DNA of 64,000 nucleotides from NCBI GenBank assembly GCA_013398175.1, contig VZRZ01001082.1, positions 35,415-99,414 of the forward strand, in the 5' to 3' direction. Source of the stretch: Climacteris rufus (taxonomy: Eukaryota > Chordata > Aves > Passeriformes > Climacteridae). This document shows positions 46,701 through 56,751 of this stretch, piece by piece. The translations under genes were made by a program, and so were the position numbers. Each line of letters opens with the position of its first letter. Within the stretch, counting starts at the first letter, position 1. Under the pieces are notes generated by a model that ran no database searches, was not told the DNA's origin, and saw only the letters and a program-made list of their open reading frames with translations.

Positions 46701-49700
46701 CCTCTGCCTTCCCTCTGCCCAGGGACAGAGCTCAGAAAACAAGGACAATTCCCACATCTCCTTCTCTGCTGGCCTCTGGCTGGCTCTGTGTGGAGACAGC
46801 ACCTCATCCATCCTCTGGAGGCTTCCCTGAATCTGCCACTGCATCCGAGCCATGTGCCAGAGGACAGCTATCAGGGCATGGTGCTCCAGCCCGACAGGGA
46901 AGTTCAGGATGTTCTCCAGTCTCTCAGCCTTAGGCTTCTTTGAATTCCCAATCCAATAAATGCCTCCAACAACAGCTCCCGCAGAACATTTACTTTGCTC
47001 ACTGTAACCTTTCCTAAGAGCCTGTATTATTTTTCCTGTCTGTTCTCTTTTGTTTGCTTATCCCAAAATCCAGATCTCTGCTGCCCTGTGATATTTACCC
47101 AGTGCAAAGCCAATTGTATCACAGCTCTGCTCATTATTTTGAGTGGAAAAACCACTCTCCTTCCCATTGAGGGCAGATTATCCTGGGTGTAAAAGCACAA
47201 TCTGGGCAGTTACCCAACTTTTGGTGCTTCCCACTGAAGGGCAGTTGGGATGCTGGTGCTGGAAGGTTTATCAGAGGCACAAGGCTGGCATGAGGGAGCC
47301 CAGCACAGCCTGTGCTGTGACCCTGGAAGCACCAGTTCCATGAGCAGGACAATGTTGTGCTGCTTTTGTCACCTCTTGTGGCCCCCATTTGGGAAAAAAT
47401 AATATAGCCAGGAGCTTCATGTCTTGCTTAGTGCTGAGCCTGGAGCTGGGGGAAAGCAGGGAAGTCTGTAAACTGGATGGTCTGATGGGCAAAAATAGGA
47501 GAAGTCAAAGTACTTCCCACTAAAAACACATCCAGATTTTCAAAATCCATATAGGAGCTGCCGGGAAGAAGGCAACGAAAAATTCCCAACAAAGAAAAGC
47601 CAGGCAAATTGAGAAGACATGAACATTTCTCTCTGGACTTTGGTCCTGCTTCCATGCTTATTCCAAGGACAGGAGTCCCCACTGGCACTAATCAGTGGCA
47701 AAGCAATGAATCCCTTATCCATAAATCCTGGCAATGCTCTTGTCATGGTAGGCACAGGCTCCCAAAAAGCCTCAGGACACTGCATTGCAACCCTGCAGAG
47801 AGCTCCTAATTGCTTCTTCATTACCAGCCCCGTTGTTTTCACTCCCTAAATTCCTGTGCAACAAGGCATACATAAACCAAAACAGAAAAAGCAAACCACC
47901 CAGCCAAGCCCTGCTACCAGAGCAAGCAGCGTGCAGCCATGGATGGAGGGAAGGGTGGAAAAGTGGGAAGAGAGAGAGAGCGGCTGCGCCGGCACGACTC
48001 CAGATGAGAAGGGAGAAAAGTAAAGGGCTAAAGGAAGGTTAATTATCTCTTAAGATGGGTTTAATAGGATACAACTGAGTGCAAACTACATACTGCCAGG
48101 TAACTCCCAGGTGACCGTGCTTTGCTCCTCTGCAAACAATTCGGACAAGGTGAGGGACATTATTGGAAGCAGCCCCACAGTACAGCCAGTGTCAGACATC
48201 AGATGTGCAGCAGACATGATGACGACCAGGGAGGGAGGTGATGGGGGCAGGACAGCAAAGAGGGAGGGTGAAAACACAGGAGGAGTTTTTTTTTAAAAAG
48301 AGTGGAACGCAAAAAGAGAGAGGAATGACAGGCAAACAGAAAGGGAGACATCCAGGAACAGAAAGCGTTGCAAAGAAGAGTTAGAAACAACTCAAAGTGT
48401 GGGGAGGGGCAGAGCAGCACGTGAGAGGGAGGGTGGAGGGCATGGAGGGGGGAGACACACACAGAAAGGACATTGGTTATTCACCCAAGCTACAACCACA
48501 AAAACATTGTATTATTAAATGAGGTTAGATCTGCTCTGAGATTCCAGGCCTGATTCACAACCAGATTTGGCACGAGGGGCAGTGACATCCTGGGGAACAC
48601 AGGCCGGGCTTCTGCCAGGGACACTCCCTTCTGCAGATACCTGACTGCCAGGGAGAGGAGTTTCCCAAGGAAAGGCCCTGCCAACTGCACTGCCAAGGAA
48701 GGAAAGATGCTACCTGTGGTCTAGGATAAAGGATAACTTTGTTTTGGGCAGGGGGAAGGGAAGGAGAATGGGTTTGCTTTGTGAGCTCTTGTTTTTATTA
48801 AGCATGTGGTGTAGTGCTCCTGGTAATTCAGAGAATTCCAGTGCTCACAAAAGGGCTGCAGTTTCTGAAGACAAGTGGGAAATCCAGTGGCTGACGGGGG
48901 CAGCCCCAGCACGTTGGCACAATTCTGTCTGTTGGAGCTATTGCTGTGTGTGCACAACACAGGGTTTCATTTTAGGGTGCAGCAGATTTTTCACGTTCTG
49001 CTCCCCATGAAGAGCCATGGAAACAGACCCCAGCCCCCTCCTGGCTGTGTGAATCAGGCTCTTGGAATGAGACACACGAGTGGTGAGATGTTGTGACACA
49101 GGAGGCAGGATGGTGGCTGGGCAGCATTTGGGACAAACAGCAACAAACATGTGAAATGGCCAAAAACAATCTGTGACATCCTACACACTAAGCAAAGTCC
49201 GTAAGTCAACTCTAGTGAGAAGATTTCTTTTAAAAAGAAGTTAAATCAACAAGATAAATCCTCAGCACCATTACACTGGCCAAGGTCCCAGTACAGGAAT
49301 AAACAGGGAGCACACTCAGTGTCCCAATGCAGCTTCCAGGCACAGCTCCCTGGTAGTCCCTGTGCCTACTCCAGCCATCAAAGCAAGTCACAGCACATCT
49401 CCAGCTTTTTTTTGAGGCTAGGGCACAGAAACATGGCTTGGCTGGCTGGACAGACAGCACACAGCTAATGGGAACCAGGCCTTCCAGGAACACAGTCTGG
49501 TAAATGGCCTTGTCCCCAGCTGGTGACCCAGACACTCCCCAGGTAGTGACCCAGCCAGAGGGATCACCCTGGGCTGCTTTTTTCTGCAACCAGGGAGGAG
49601 TAAAACTGGGGACAGTGCTGTGACTGCACAGGAATAACTGCAGCCATCCCCTGCAGGGAATTCCTGCCACATCCTGCAGGGAATACCTGCCATCCCAGCA

Positions 49701-52700
49701 CAAGGGCTGGCTTCCTGTCCCCACAGCAGCACCATAGTTAAAAACCAATATTCACAAGCCACTTCCAACCCATGACAAGCAGAGAGAAGATCCTGAGCTC
49801 TTGGCCCACTCTCAGTTCCCCACCACCAGTGAACTCCCCCTCTCTCACCTGGGTTTCGGCAGCCAGGCGTGGCATGGAAGCTGCCCGGCCCTGGCTCTCC
49901 AGGCCTGGCTGGTGCTCTCCGTTGGCAACTGTGGGGCTGATCTCCTTCATTTCTACCACCTGATCAAAACATGGAATGGTTTCATTATCAAGAACAGGAG
50001 TATCAGCTTTGAAGCCACCATCAACTTCTCGAAGTTTGATTTTGTTGTGGAGATGCTGGGGAAGGGAATAACTGACGGGCTGTGGAGTGCCCAGATTTCT
50101 CTGTCTACACCAAGGATGAGCTCTTCCACCAGCCAGGAGCCCCAGCTGTGACCTGGGAAACCCCTCATCTGAGTGGGACAGCGAGGACAATGGGATTGAG
50201 ACCGTGGGAAGAGATACCTGAGGTAACCTATGGCAGCAAGACAGGATTCCCTGAAAAGCATGTCCAGATGCACGGCTCTCAGGCTGTGGGAGCTGCCAGA
50301 TTTGGGCTTTCTCCATAATTCTCAAACAAGCAAGAGACAGATCTGTCTCAAGGGACAGATCTACTGCTAATGCATGTCCCTGTCTTCACCTGGTGAATAA
50401 ATATCCTCTAAAATATCCTCTTAAATTTCCTCTTAATATAAATAAATATCCTCTTAAATATCTCAAGTTCTAAATATCCTAAATATCCTCTTAAATTTCT
50501 CAAGTTCTACCACAGCTCTAAAATCTCCTGCATCTCACCCTGTCTTCACCTGCTTTTCCTAGACAGTTCTAAAATTTCTCAAGTTTTACCACAGCTCTAA
50601 AATCTCCTGCATCTCACCCTGTCTTCACCTGCTTTTTCTGAACACTTTCTAAAATTTCTGAAGTTCTACCACACTTCTAAAATCCGCACCTCACCCTTCC
50701 CGCCTTGACCCCGTTTGCTCACCCGCTCGATGGGGATCTCCTCGGAGTGGCCCCGCTCGAACGCTGGGGTCCTGGTTTCATAGAACACGTCCTGGGTGCG
50801 TTGGGTCCCCCAGGAACTGGACTCTTTGATCCCACCCTCCGGGGGTGGCCTGTCCGAAGGAAAAGAGGGAAAAAGATTCGTTCTTTTGCAAAGAAATTTT
50901 GCTGAATTTGGCAAACCACTCGGGGACCCTTTGGGGTTTCACTTGTGAAAATCAGTTGCAGGATGGGCACAGTGACTGGTGAAGCTCTAAGGTCCCCTGA
51001 CGTTTCCCCTCTAGAGCCCAAAGATCCCATGAAAACAAGGAGATCAAACCAGCCATACTTTTTTTTCCAGTAATTGAGGAAAACTTCTATAACTTAATTC
51101 CTGATGACCAATGAAGAATTTGGGAGTTCAAGACAATTGTGTGTGCAGGATCAGCTGGACATTGGTCAAACACCTCAACCATGGTGAAATCCCTTCACCA
51201 ACTGTCAAGTCTGGTGTTGGTTTCCCCATCAGGATTATCTGGGATGTTTAAACCTCAGCTGTCTACCACTAAAAACCCATAGCACTCGTGACCCAAAGGA
51301 AAATCACCTGGAGAGCAGGAAATAGAGAATTGATTAGGGATCACTGTCACTGTGACTGTTTGGAAAGCTCTCTGGGGAGGGATTATTTTGCCCAAAGGGA
51401 CAGATTGTGTCGTGGCAAGTCCAGAGAAGCTCTTGCTGTTACCAAGTGCCACAAGCTGAAGGGATGACTTTGTTCCCAAGGATCTTTGGCCTCCCAAAAC
51501 TCATTGCTGGGGTGGTTGGTGGGGTTTGTTTGGTTGTTTAGCAATGATCCCAAATTCCTGGAAGCAAATTCACAATGGAAAGCTCTCCAGTGAGGATTCA
51601 GAGGAGACCATCAAGGAATCACAGAGCTCCCAACACTGCCAGCACAGGGATAACTGCAGTGGGAGCAGAGGCAGATGGAGGCATTTTGGCAGCCACCAGT
51701 GGGAATTGCCCCAGCCATGGCATGAAGGGGCTGCTGGCCTTGTTGTCACCTGCTCCAGGGCCACTGGACCAGCAGTGAGTGGCTGATTGGGTTGATCCCC
51801 AGGCTGTGGTGGCTCTGCAGGGAGGTCAGGGATACTCACAGTGCTCCCCCGTTGTTGAGGGAGGCCGAGCTCTTCTGGCGCAGGAAGGCCTTGGCGTTGT
51901 TGAAGGCTGTGGGCTGGGTTTGCTCCAGGGTGGCCTTCAAGGGGTGGAAGAGGGACACTGGTCCAGGCTGCCAAGCACAAGAAAAGGCTGTCAGAGCTGG
52001 GATGGGCTGCAGGGATTTTCCCAGTTCATGAAAAGTCCACTTTGCCATCCTGGGAGAAAAGACTGCCCCAGCTTGGCCACAGCAAGGAGAGGCTCTGAGG
52101 GACACCCAGTACAAGTCAGGCCCTGCTTCAAACCCCCTTCCCTCTGAATGCTCTCCCAGTCACCAGAGCACAGCAGGAATTTCCCACATGGATGTGGCCA
52201 CAGGGGCTGTGCAATTCCAGTGGCTCTGGATGGATCTGTTGTAGCCATCCCTGTGTGGGACAGATCTCCATCCCATGCTGGAGATCAGCTGGATGATCAT
52301 CCTAAAAACAGGACTTTGTCCTGCTGTAAATGATTGGGTTTGCAATCTCAGTTGTGTGAAAATATGTCAAGAAATATTTCCTAGAATTTGTAAAACCCTT
52401 CTAATCTATCAGAGTCAAGATGATTTGGAATAATTCCTGTTTTTAAAAATAACTTGAACATTTTATAGCCAAACCATCAGCAGCTTTCAATAATCTTTTG
52501 GTCTCCCAAAGACATATTTTGGTGTTCCCAAGTCCTTAGGTTACAACTGAACACAGGATTTAGACTTCCAAACATCAGTTGCATTTCTTGGAAAAGATCT
52601 TTCCAGATCTACTGGGAAAGAGAACTGCAACAAATGCTTTTTTAGTATTTTTTGAGAGAGACTTTCAGGAGAGGTTTCCATTTTTGAGACAGCATTTTCA

Positions 52701-55700
52701 AACCCAGCCTGGAGGAGACATTGTGGATGAATCCTGCTGGTGACTCTTGTGAGAGCTGCCCAAGAGGGAGGATGGAAAGGCACCTTTTGTACCTGGCACA
52801 GGCCCCCGGGGGGCTGGACTTGCTCTCTGCTGTTCTTGTTCTGCTTGTAGAAGTCAAATATCATCAGGGCTGCGTAGACCTTCCCCACAGTCATTTCATC
52901 AGCTGCCAGAGGATGGGGAAAGCACGGCAGAGACATTCCAAGGATGAGGAGAAGAGAAAAATAACAGCAAATGGGTGTGAAAAAACAAGGAAAAGGAAGG
53001 AACAACATCAGAATAATGAGGCAAAACAGAGACAGAAAAGTGGGGGAAAGAAAAAAAGACAAAGAAAAGGTTACAACAGATTCTTCAGCTCTTTGCCTGT
53101 TGCTGCCTTTCCCTGGTCTGGAGTTCTCTGTGGCAAACACAGGGATTGTGTATTAAAAAACAGGTAGGAAACCTCAGTGGCACTGTCAGCATTGCTGAGA
53201 CAAGAACTCCTAAATTCACACCAGATCCACAGCCAGCTCTTTAGCAACACAGCAGCCTCATTCCTACTTCTTTGAATTACAGTAAATGGGGCCATAATGG
53301 GCTACATGTAAGGAGTATTTCATTTTTCCAGATGTCTTTTTTCACCCTCAGAGCCACGTGACAGCCCTTCCCTGCCCAGCACTGGAACACTCACCATGGA
53401 GCAGGGCTGGAGCAGCAGATCTACAGGCACCAAGAGAGGATGGGAGGGAAGGACTTCAGCAGTCACTACCCACTGATTTGCATCTCCTCAGCTCCCTCAT
53501 TTTTCTTAATTAACAATGCCTTTATTGCTCTGCACTGCTTCTCATTAATCAGGAATCCAGAGCTAATCAAGATAACAGCAAACTTTCCATTTTCTCAGCA
53601 CCTTTGCCCAGGACATCACCAAGTAACACAAAGGCCTTTAAACCCAGAACACCCCACTTCTGATTCTGTCAGTTCTCAGCAAGCTTTAGCTTTCCTTCTC
53701 CCGGTTTTCAGGAGTTCAGATGGCACAAATTTCTCTCCCATCCTGGAGGCTGACAAAGCTGTGGAAAAGCTTTGGAAGAGGCCACACAGAGCATTGGTCT
53801 CTTCTTGGCACTGTTTTGGAGGGTTTTTTTCCATGCACAGGAAATCCACTGCAGCATAATGAAGCACTTGCCTAGAGGTGACCTCAGCTTCCCTAATCCC
53901 TGTGGGACCATGCCATGGCAGCACAGAGGATGCCAAGGAGCTGAACTGTCCTCAGTGTCTTTGCTGCATCCTCCAGATGCCCCTGTGCCCAGATGGGGCT
54001 TGGGACAGAGCAGACAAGGAGGGAGAAGCCTAACCTGGGCCTCTTGGGTGTGTGGGATGATCCAGTGCTTGGAACCACTTACGTTTGTGAGGAGGCACCA
54101 GCAAATCCAGAGTCTTCTGGGACAGGTTGGGCCAAACCAGCGAGATCTCCTTCCTCAGCTCAGCATCACATTGGTGCTGTTTGACACCACCTGCAGACAG
54201 GGAGGGGAGAGGAGTGAAAACCCTTGTCCTGGCAGTACATCCCACTGTTTGCACCCCCATTCCCATTCCTGGGGAAGGGAGAGCCAGCACAGCCCTTCCC
54301 TGCAAAGGGAATCCATGATTTCCTCCGTGACAAAAGTGCATGAACTCAGCAGGACCATCCTTGCCTTGACCTGCTGGCTCTGAGCAGTGACTTGGGGCTT
54401 AAACTTCAGCTCAGACTGATTCCACATAACTGCAGGTGCCTCTGCCTTTGGGGAGTGCCCATGGAAAGCAGCAGCACCTCCCAGGTGGGATGCAAAGGAT
54501 GTGGACATGAATCACAAAATCAGAGAATCATGGAATCACAGAGTGGTTTGGGTTGGGAAAGACTTTAAAGATGTCTAATCCAAGCCCCTCTGCCACGGGC
54601 AGGTCCTCCTCCCACTGAGCAATGTTGTGGTGGGTTATAAACCCTCTGCCACCAACTCTTCCCAAAATCCTTGGCCATGGGACACGAACGCGCTGCTCTG
54701 CCCCAGCAGCTGCACCCCAAGGCAGAGAGCCAAACACAGCAGCTCTGTTCCCAGGGCCAAAATGCACACGTGGACAGTGATTAAAGGCTGTGGAAGCCAC
54801 AGGCCAGCTCCCAGCTGAATGCCCGGCACAGCAGGCAATTAAGGAGCTCATCTGAATGACAGAGATTATTTTTCCAAGAGAAAAGTGATGGGAGGAGGCT
54901 CTGCGTACTCTTACACGGTGGTTTGAACTCCCACAAGGGAACTCATTAGGGAGGCTTTATTAAGGGCCTGTTAGTCCCACTAAAGACTCAATTAAATGTA
55001 GCACATGAAACCTATTCAAAGCAGCTCATAACAACAAAACAGGTCAGAACCTCACACCCCAGAGCAGAGCTAAACGGCAGAAAGAAGCCAGGGCTATCAG
55101 CTGAGCTCTCCTCTCTGGTTCCCTTCCAGTTTTCGGTCAAAGAAAAGGGTGGGGGGAGCTTTTCCAGCTAAAAAAAGGTGGTTTGAATTACCACTGCTGA
55201 CAGGTAACTAGAAACTGAAAATAATACAAACTCTCAGCATCCTTATCTAGGAGTAATTCTTGAAATAAGTCACAGGAAATCCTAAGTGCATGCTTAGAAA
55301 GGAGTGTCTGCTCCTTGTATCGCCCGTGGGGAGCCCCAGGGACCTCAAAATTTTGCCTTCTTTGAGCAGTGCCTCCCCAAAGCATCAAAGGCAAAGTTTA
55401 AGCAACATAGGAGGGAGGTGATTAACTCAAGAGAGGTTGCACTGGCCTAAAAGTGCTTAGGAAAGCACAACATCCTAACCCCGCCTTGCCCTCTGCTCGT
55501 AAGAGTGTTGTTACCTCCTGTTAACTCTTAAATTAGGTATAAAAGTGCTTAGGGCAGGCATGCCTTGATTCTGACCCCAGCCAGGCTGATGAAATGGGGT
55601 AACGACCCAGAGAAAAGGCCAATGTATTTTATTACGTTGCAAAGTTTAATTGGGAAGGCAACTAAACGCCTGATTAAGCACTTCAATAATTAAACTCTAT

Positions 55701-56751
55701 CTCCAGGCTGAACGTGGTTCACGGCACTTGGAGTCCCTGCCTTGCTGCCAGCACGGAGCAAGTGGGGAGGAAGGGCTGGAATGGTTCAGAAAAGAGGTGT
55801 AGAAGTCTCATTTCTGATATACAGCAGTGAGGGAACGCACACGGCTTCTCCCAGAGCTCTCAACTGGGATGGCCAAAGTTCCCCACATCTCATGGCCTGG
55901 GATGCCACCCCAAAGGCACAGGGATGCTCAGGACCCCTCTGTCCTGTCCCCAAGGCTCCCTTGTCCTCAGGTGTTGGCAGAGGGCAAGCTGGCAACGGGA
56001 AAATGGGATTTCCACCTGGGGCAGAAATTCTGTGGTTTCAGGAGGACACCAAGCCCACAGAATATTCTGATTTGGAAGGGACCCACAAGGATCGAGTCCA
56101 ACCCTTCAGTGAATTGCCCATCCAGGGATCAAATCTGTGCCCCTGGTGTTATTGGCACCTTGCTCTGACCACTGAGCCCCCCTCAGGGTCAGGAGTTGGG
56201 CTTTGAGCCACATGTGCTCTCAGCAAATTTTAATTTGAGCAAACTTCAGTTTTCTTCTCCTGGTTTTCTGGAGCTCAGATGGCAGAAACCACTCTCCCAT
56301 CCTGCAAGGCCCAGGCTGGCGGCCGACAACGCTGTGGAAAAGCTCTGGAAGGGGCCACACAGGGCATTGGTCTCTTATTGGCACTGTTTTGATTGTGTTT
56401 CTAATGTGTCCAGGGAATCCAGCATAATGAAGTGCTTCCCTTGAGCTGACCTCAGCTTCCCCAATCCCTGTGTGACCGTGCTGTGGCAGCAGAGGCTCCC
56501 AAGGAGCTGAGCTGCCCTTGGTGTCTTTGCTGCATCCTCCAGGTGACCCAGCTACCCCCTCAGCCACCCCCTCCCTCTCACCTGACGTGAGTTTGATCTC
56601 CAGGTGACCCAGCCACCCCCTCAGCCACCCCCTCCCTCTCACCTGACGCAAGTTTGATCTCCAGGGCAGTGCGGATCAGGGCCATCAGCGTGGAGGTGAA
56701 GTGCACAGTTAAGTCCTCCGGGGAGATGGGCATGTTCATCCTCACCAGGCG
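43177..56751 (-). CDS. CACNA1B: CACNA1B (Cav2.2 N-type calcium channel pore subunit), last nine coding exons
   Basis: Cav2.2 conducts presynaptic N-type calcium current that triggers transmitter release. Only the cytoplasmic C-terminus lies here. Exons at 56751-56643, 54190-54083, 52902-52793, 51967-51840, 50849-50723, 49959-49849, 45896-45689, 45549-45338 and 43710-43177 all have GT-AG borders, and their phases fit at every junction, giving 1647 bases or 549 codons with the stop. Recognised blocks in order are the pre-IQ segment (RLVRMNMPIS), the IQ-like helix (VGKVYAALMIFDFYKQ), the AASMPRLAAETQ block, a His-rich HRCHRR block, SSSSEKQRFYSCDR, the proline-rich RQLPQTPLTPRP and the end DEDDWC. 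The upstream exons, including all membrane segments, lie beyond position 64000. One intron (45550-45688) is only 139 bases. No frameshift or internal stop was seen. Identity rests on family recognition; the exon borders were read directly. Confidence 0.97.
44190..44275 (+). mobile_element. CR1 LINE 3' terminal fragment
   Basis: Sense CR1 end: GCCCAGGGCAGGGGGTTGGA, TAAGCTTTAAGGTCCCCTCC, GGGGCTCTATGATTCTATT. It lies in the CACNA1B intron 43711-45337. Confidence 0.85.
44985..45200 (+). mobile_element. CR1 LINE fragment, diverged
   Basis: Sense CR1: AGTTGTGCCAGAG, GGAGGAATTTCTTACTGGAA, GGTGGTCAGGCATTGGAAGG, CCCATCCCTGGAGGGGTCCA. It ends about 140 bases from the border of the coding exon at 45338. 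Confidence 0.8.
45338..45549 (-). CDS. CACNA1B: CACNA1B exon: Ser-rich SSSSEKQRFYSCDR block
   Basis: The 212-base exon opens with TA completing a Val codon (acceptor CCTTTCAG) and ends in phase 0 at AGACAG|GTGAGG. It encodes AQSGESSSKDKKQERGRSQE, RKQHSSSSSEKQRFYSCDRY and a Pro/Ser/Gln-rich end. It is separated from the preceding exon by only 139 bases, the shortest intron in the window. The five serines derive from a GAG-type triplet repeat on the plus strand. Confidence 0.96.
45689..45896 (-). CDS. CACNA1B: CACNA1B exon: SPMKRS and poly-His block
   Basis: The 208-base exon starts in phase 0 after CCTGCAG and ends one base into a Val codon at the donor CGG|GTCAGT, whose third intron base is C rather than the usual A or G. 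It encodes PIPDTSPMKRSVSTLAPQRP and, further on, six histidines followed by RCHRRKEKKQKSLDRAAHH. The His run comes from a short CAC/CAT trinucleotide repeat. The basic stretch after it is typical of the Cav2 distal tail. Confidence 0.95.
45897..49848 (-). other. CACNA1B: CACNA1B intron, 3952 bases
   Basis: Bounded by GT at 49848-49847 and AG at 45898-45897 on the minus strand. No further exon or CR1 copy was recognised in it, making it one of the less repeat-laden stretches of the window. Confidence 0.85.
49849..49959 (-). CDS. CACNA1B: CACNA1B exon: AASMPRLAAETQ block
   Basis: The 111-base exon holds exactly 37 codons, in phase 0 at both ends, between GATCAG and ACCCAG|GTGAGA. It encodes VVEMKEISPTVANGEHQP then GLESQGRAASMPRLAAETQ. 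Because it is a multiple of three, skipping it would keep the frame. The last dozen residues are strongly conserved across vertebrate Cav2.2. Confidence 0.95.
50486..50697. repeat. Tandem repeat, unit about 80 bases, roughly 2.6 copies
   Basis: Units share TTCTCAAGTT, ACCACAGCTCTAAAATCTCC and TGCATCTCACCCTGTCTTCA. CTACC/TTACC anchors at 50507, 50586 and 50666 give spacings of 79 and 80. A decayed unit with AAATATCCTCTTAAAT words extends it left to about 50390. It lies in a CACNA1B intron just beyond the donor at 50722. Confidence 0.9.
50723..50849 (-). CDS. CACNA1B: CACNA1B exon: distal tail, SWGTQRTQDVFYE block
   Basis: The 127-base exon begins with one base completing the Leu codon of the previous exon (acceptor CGGACAG) and ends in phase 0 at GAGCGG|GTGAGC. 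It encodes PPPEGGIKESSSWGTQRTQD then VFYETRTPAFERGHSEEIP, matching the Cav2.2 tail. Just downstream in the transcript, within the next intron, is a tandem repeat of about 80 bases per unit (50486-50697). Confidence 0.95.
51840..51967 (-). CDS. CACNA1B: CACNA1B exon: distal tail, LFHPLKATLEQTQP block
   Basis: The 128-base exon starts in phase 0 after TTGGCAG and ends two bases into a Leu codon at GCACT|GTGAGT. It encodes PGPVSLFHPLKATLEQTQP then TAFNNAKAFLRQKSSASLNN, a conserved block of the Cav2.2 distal C-terminus with clustered serines. The function of this block alone is not clear from sequence; the family attribution is firm. Confidence 0.95.
52793..52902 (-). CDS. CACNA1B: CACNA1B exon: IQ-like calmodulin-binding helix
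   Basis: The 110-base exon starts with CT, completing a Pro codon begun in the previous exon, and ends in phase 0 at CCAG|GTACAA. It encodes DEMTVGKVYAALMIFDFYKQ followed by NKNSREQVQPPGGLCQ. The Ile-Phe-Asp pair at the centre of the helix stands where a classical IQ pair would be. In Cav2 channels this helix binds calmodulin and mediates calcium-dependent inactivation. The downstream PPGGL segment matches the Cav2.2 linker. Confidence 0.96.
53674..53977. repeat. Copy 1 of a 300-base direct repeat in CACNA1B introns
   Basis: Shares, in the same order as the copy at 56219, GCTGTGGAAAAGCT, AGGCCACACAG, CATTGGTCTCTT, TGGCACTGTTTTG, AGCATAATGAAG, GACCTCAGCTTCCC and TGTCTTTGCTGCATCCTCCA. No family recognised. 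Confidence 0.88.
54083..54190 (-). CDS. CACNA1B: CACNA1B exon: pre-IQ/IQ linker
   Basis: The 108-base exon begins with two bases completing the Gly codon of the previous exon (acceptor CTGCAG) and ends one base into the next Pro codon at the donor AAAC|GTAAGT. It encodes GVKQHQCDAELRKEIS, VWPNLSQKTLDLLVPPHK. This linker leads into the IQ helix and matches the Cav2.2 family closely. The exon is flanked on both sides by the two copies of a roughly 300-base direct repeat (53674-53977 and 56219-56542). Confidence 0.96.
54515..54620 (-). mobile_element. CR1 LINE 3' terminal fragment
   Basis: Reverse CR1: AGAGAATCATGGAATCACAG, GTGGTTTGGGTTGGGAAAGA, TTTAAAGATGTCTAATCCAA. In the CACNA1B intron 54191-56642. 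Confidence 0.88.
56055..56170 (-). mobile_element. CR1 LINE 3' terminal fragment
   Basis: Reverse CR1: ATTCTGATTTGGAAGGGACC, CACAAGGATCGAGTCCAACC. The segment after it (CCATCCAGGGATCAAATCTG) follows an older CR1 form. It lies directly before copy 2 of the 300-base repeat. Confidence 0.75.
56219..56542. repeat. Copy 2 of a 300-base direct repeat in CACNA1B introns
   Basis: Same order of shared words as the copy at 53674, estimated by eye at 75-85% identity. Its right end runs straight into the 61-base tandem duplication. Confidence 0.88.
56536..56663. repeat. 61-base tandem duplication that includes a CACNA1B splice donor
   Basis: CCAGGTGACCCAGC and CAGCCACCCCCTCCCTCTCA recur with a period of 61 bases (for example 56541 and 56602). 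The right part of each unit is TCACCTGACG followed by AGTTTGATCTCCAG, the reverse complement of the end of the exon 56643-56751 and its donor. The genuine donor is at 56642-56641; the copy at 56581-56580 lies in the intron. Confidence 0.92.
56643..56751 (-). CDS. CACNA1B: CACNA1B exon: pre-IQ segment
   Basis: The 109-base exon starts in phase 0 after the acceptor CCCCAG and ends one base into a Gly codon at the donor TCAG|GTGAGA. It encodes RLVRMNMPISPEDLTVHF followed by TSTLMALIRTALEIKLAS, the conserved pre-IQ region between the EF-hand and the IQ helix, which takes part in calmodulin and beta-subunit dependent gating in this family. The last 18 or so bases and the donor are copied once more 61 bases into the intron (see the tandem repeat at 56536-56663). 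The preceding coding exon is not in the window, so more than 7 kb of intron lies 5' of it. Confidence 0.96.

Noticed and set aside
52541..53140. Minus-strand frame of 199 codons as one gene
   Set aside because: Only 52793-52902 is coding (CACNA1B IQ exon); the rest is intron read-through with a purine-rich tract.
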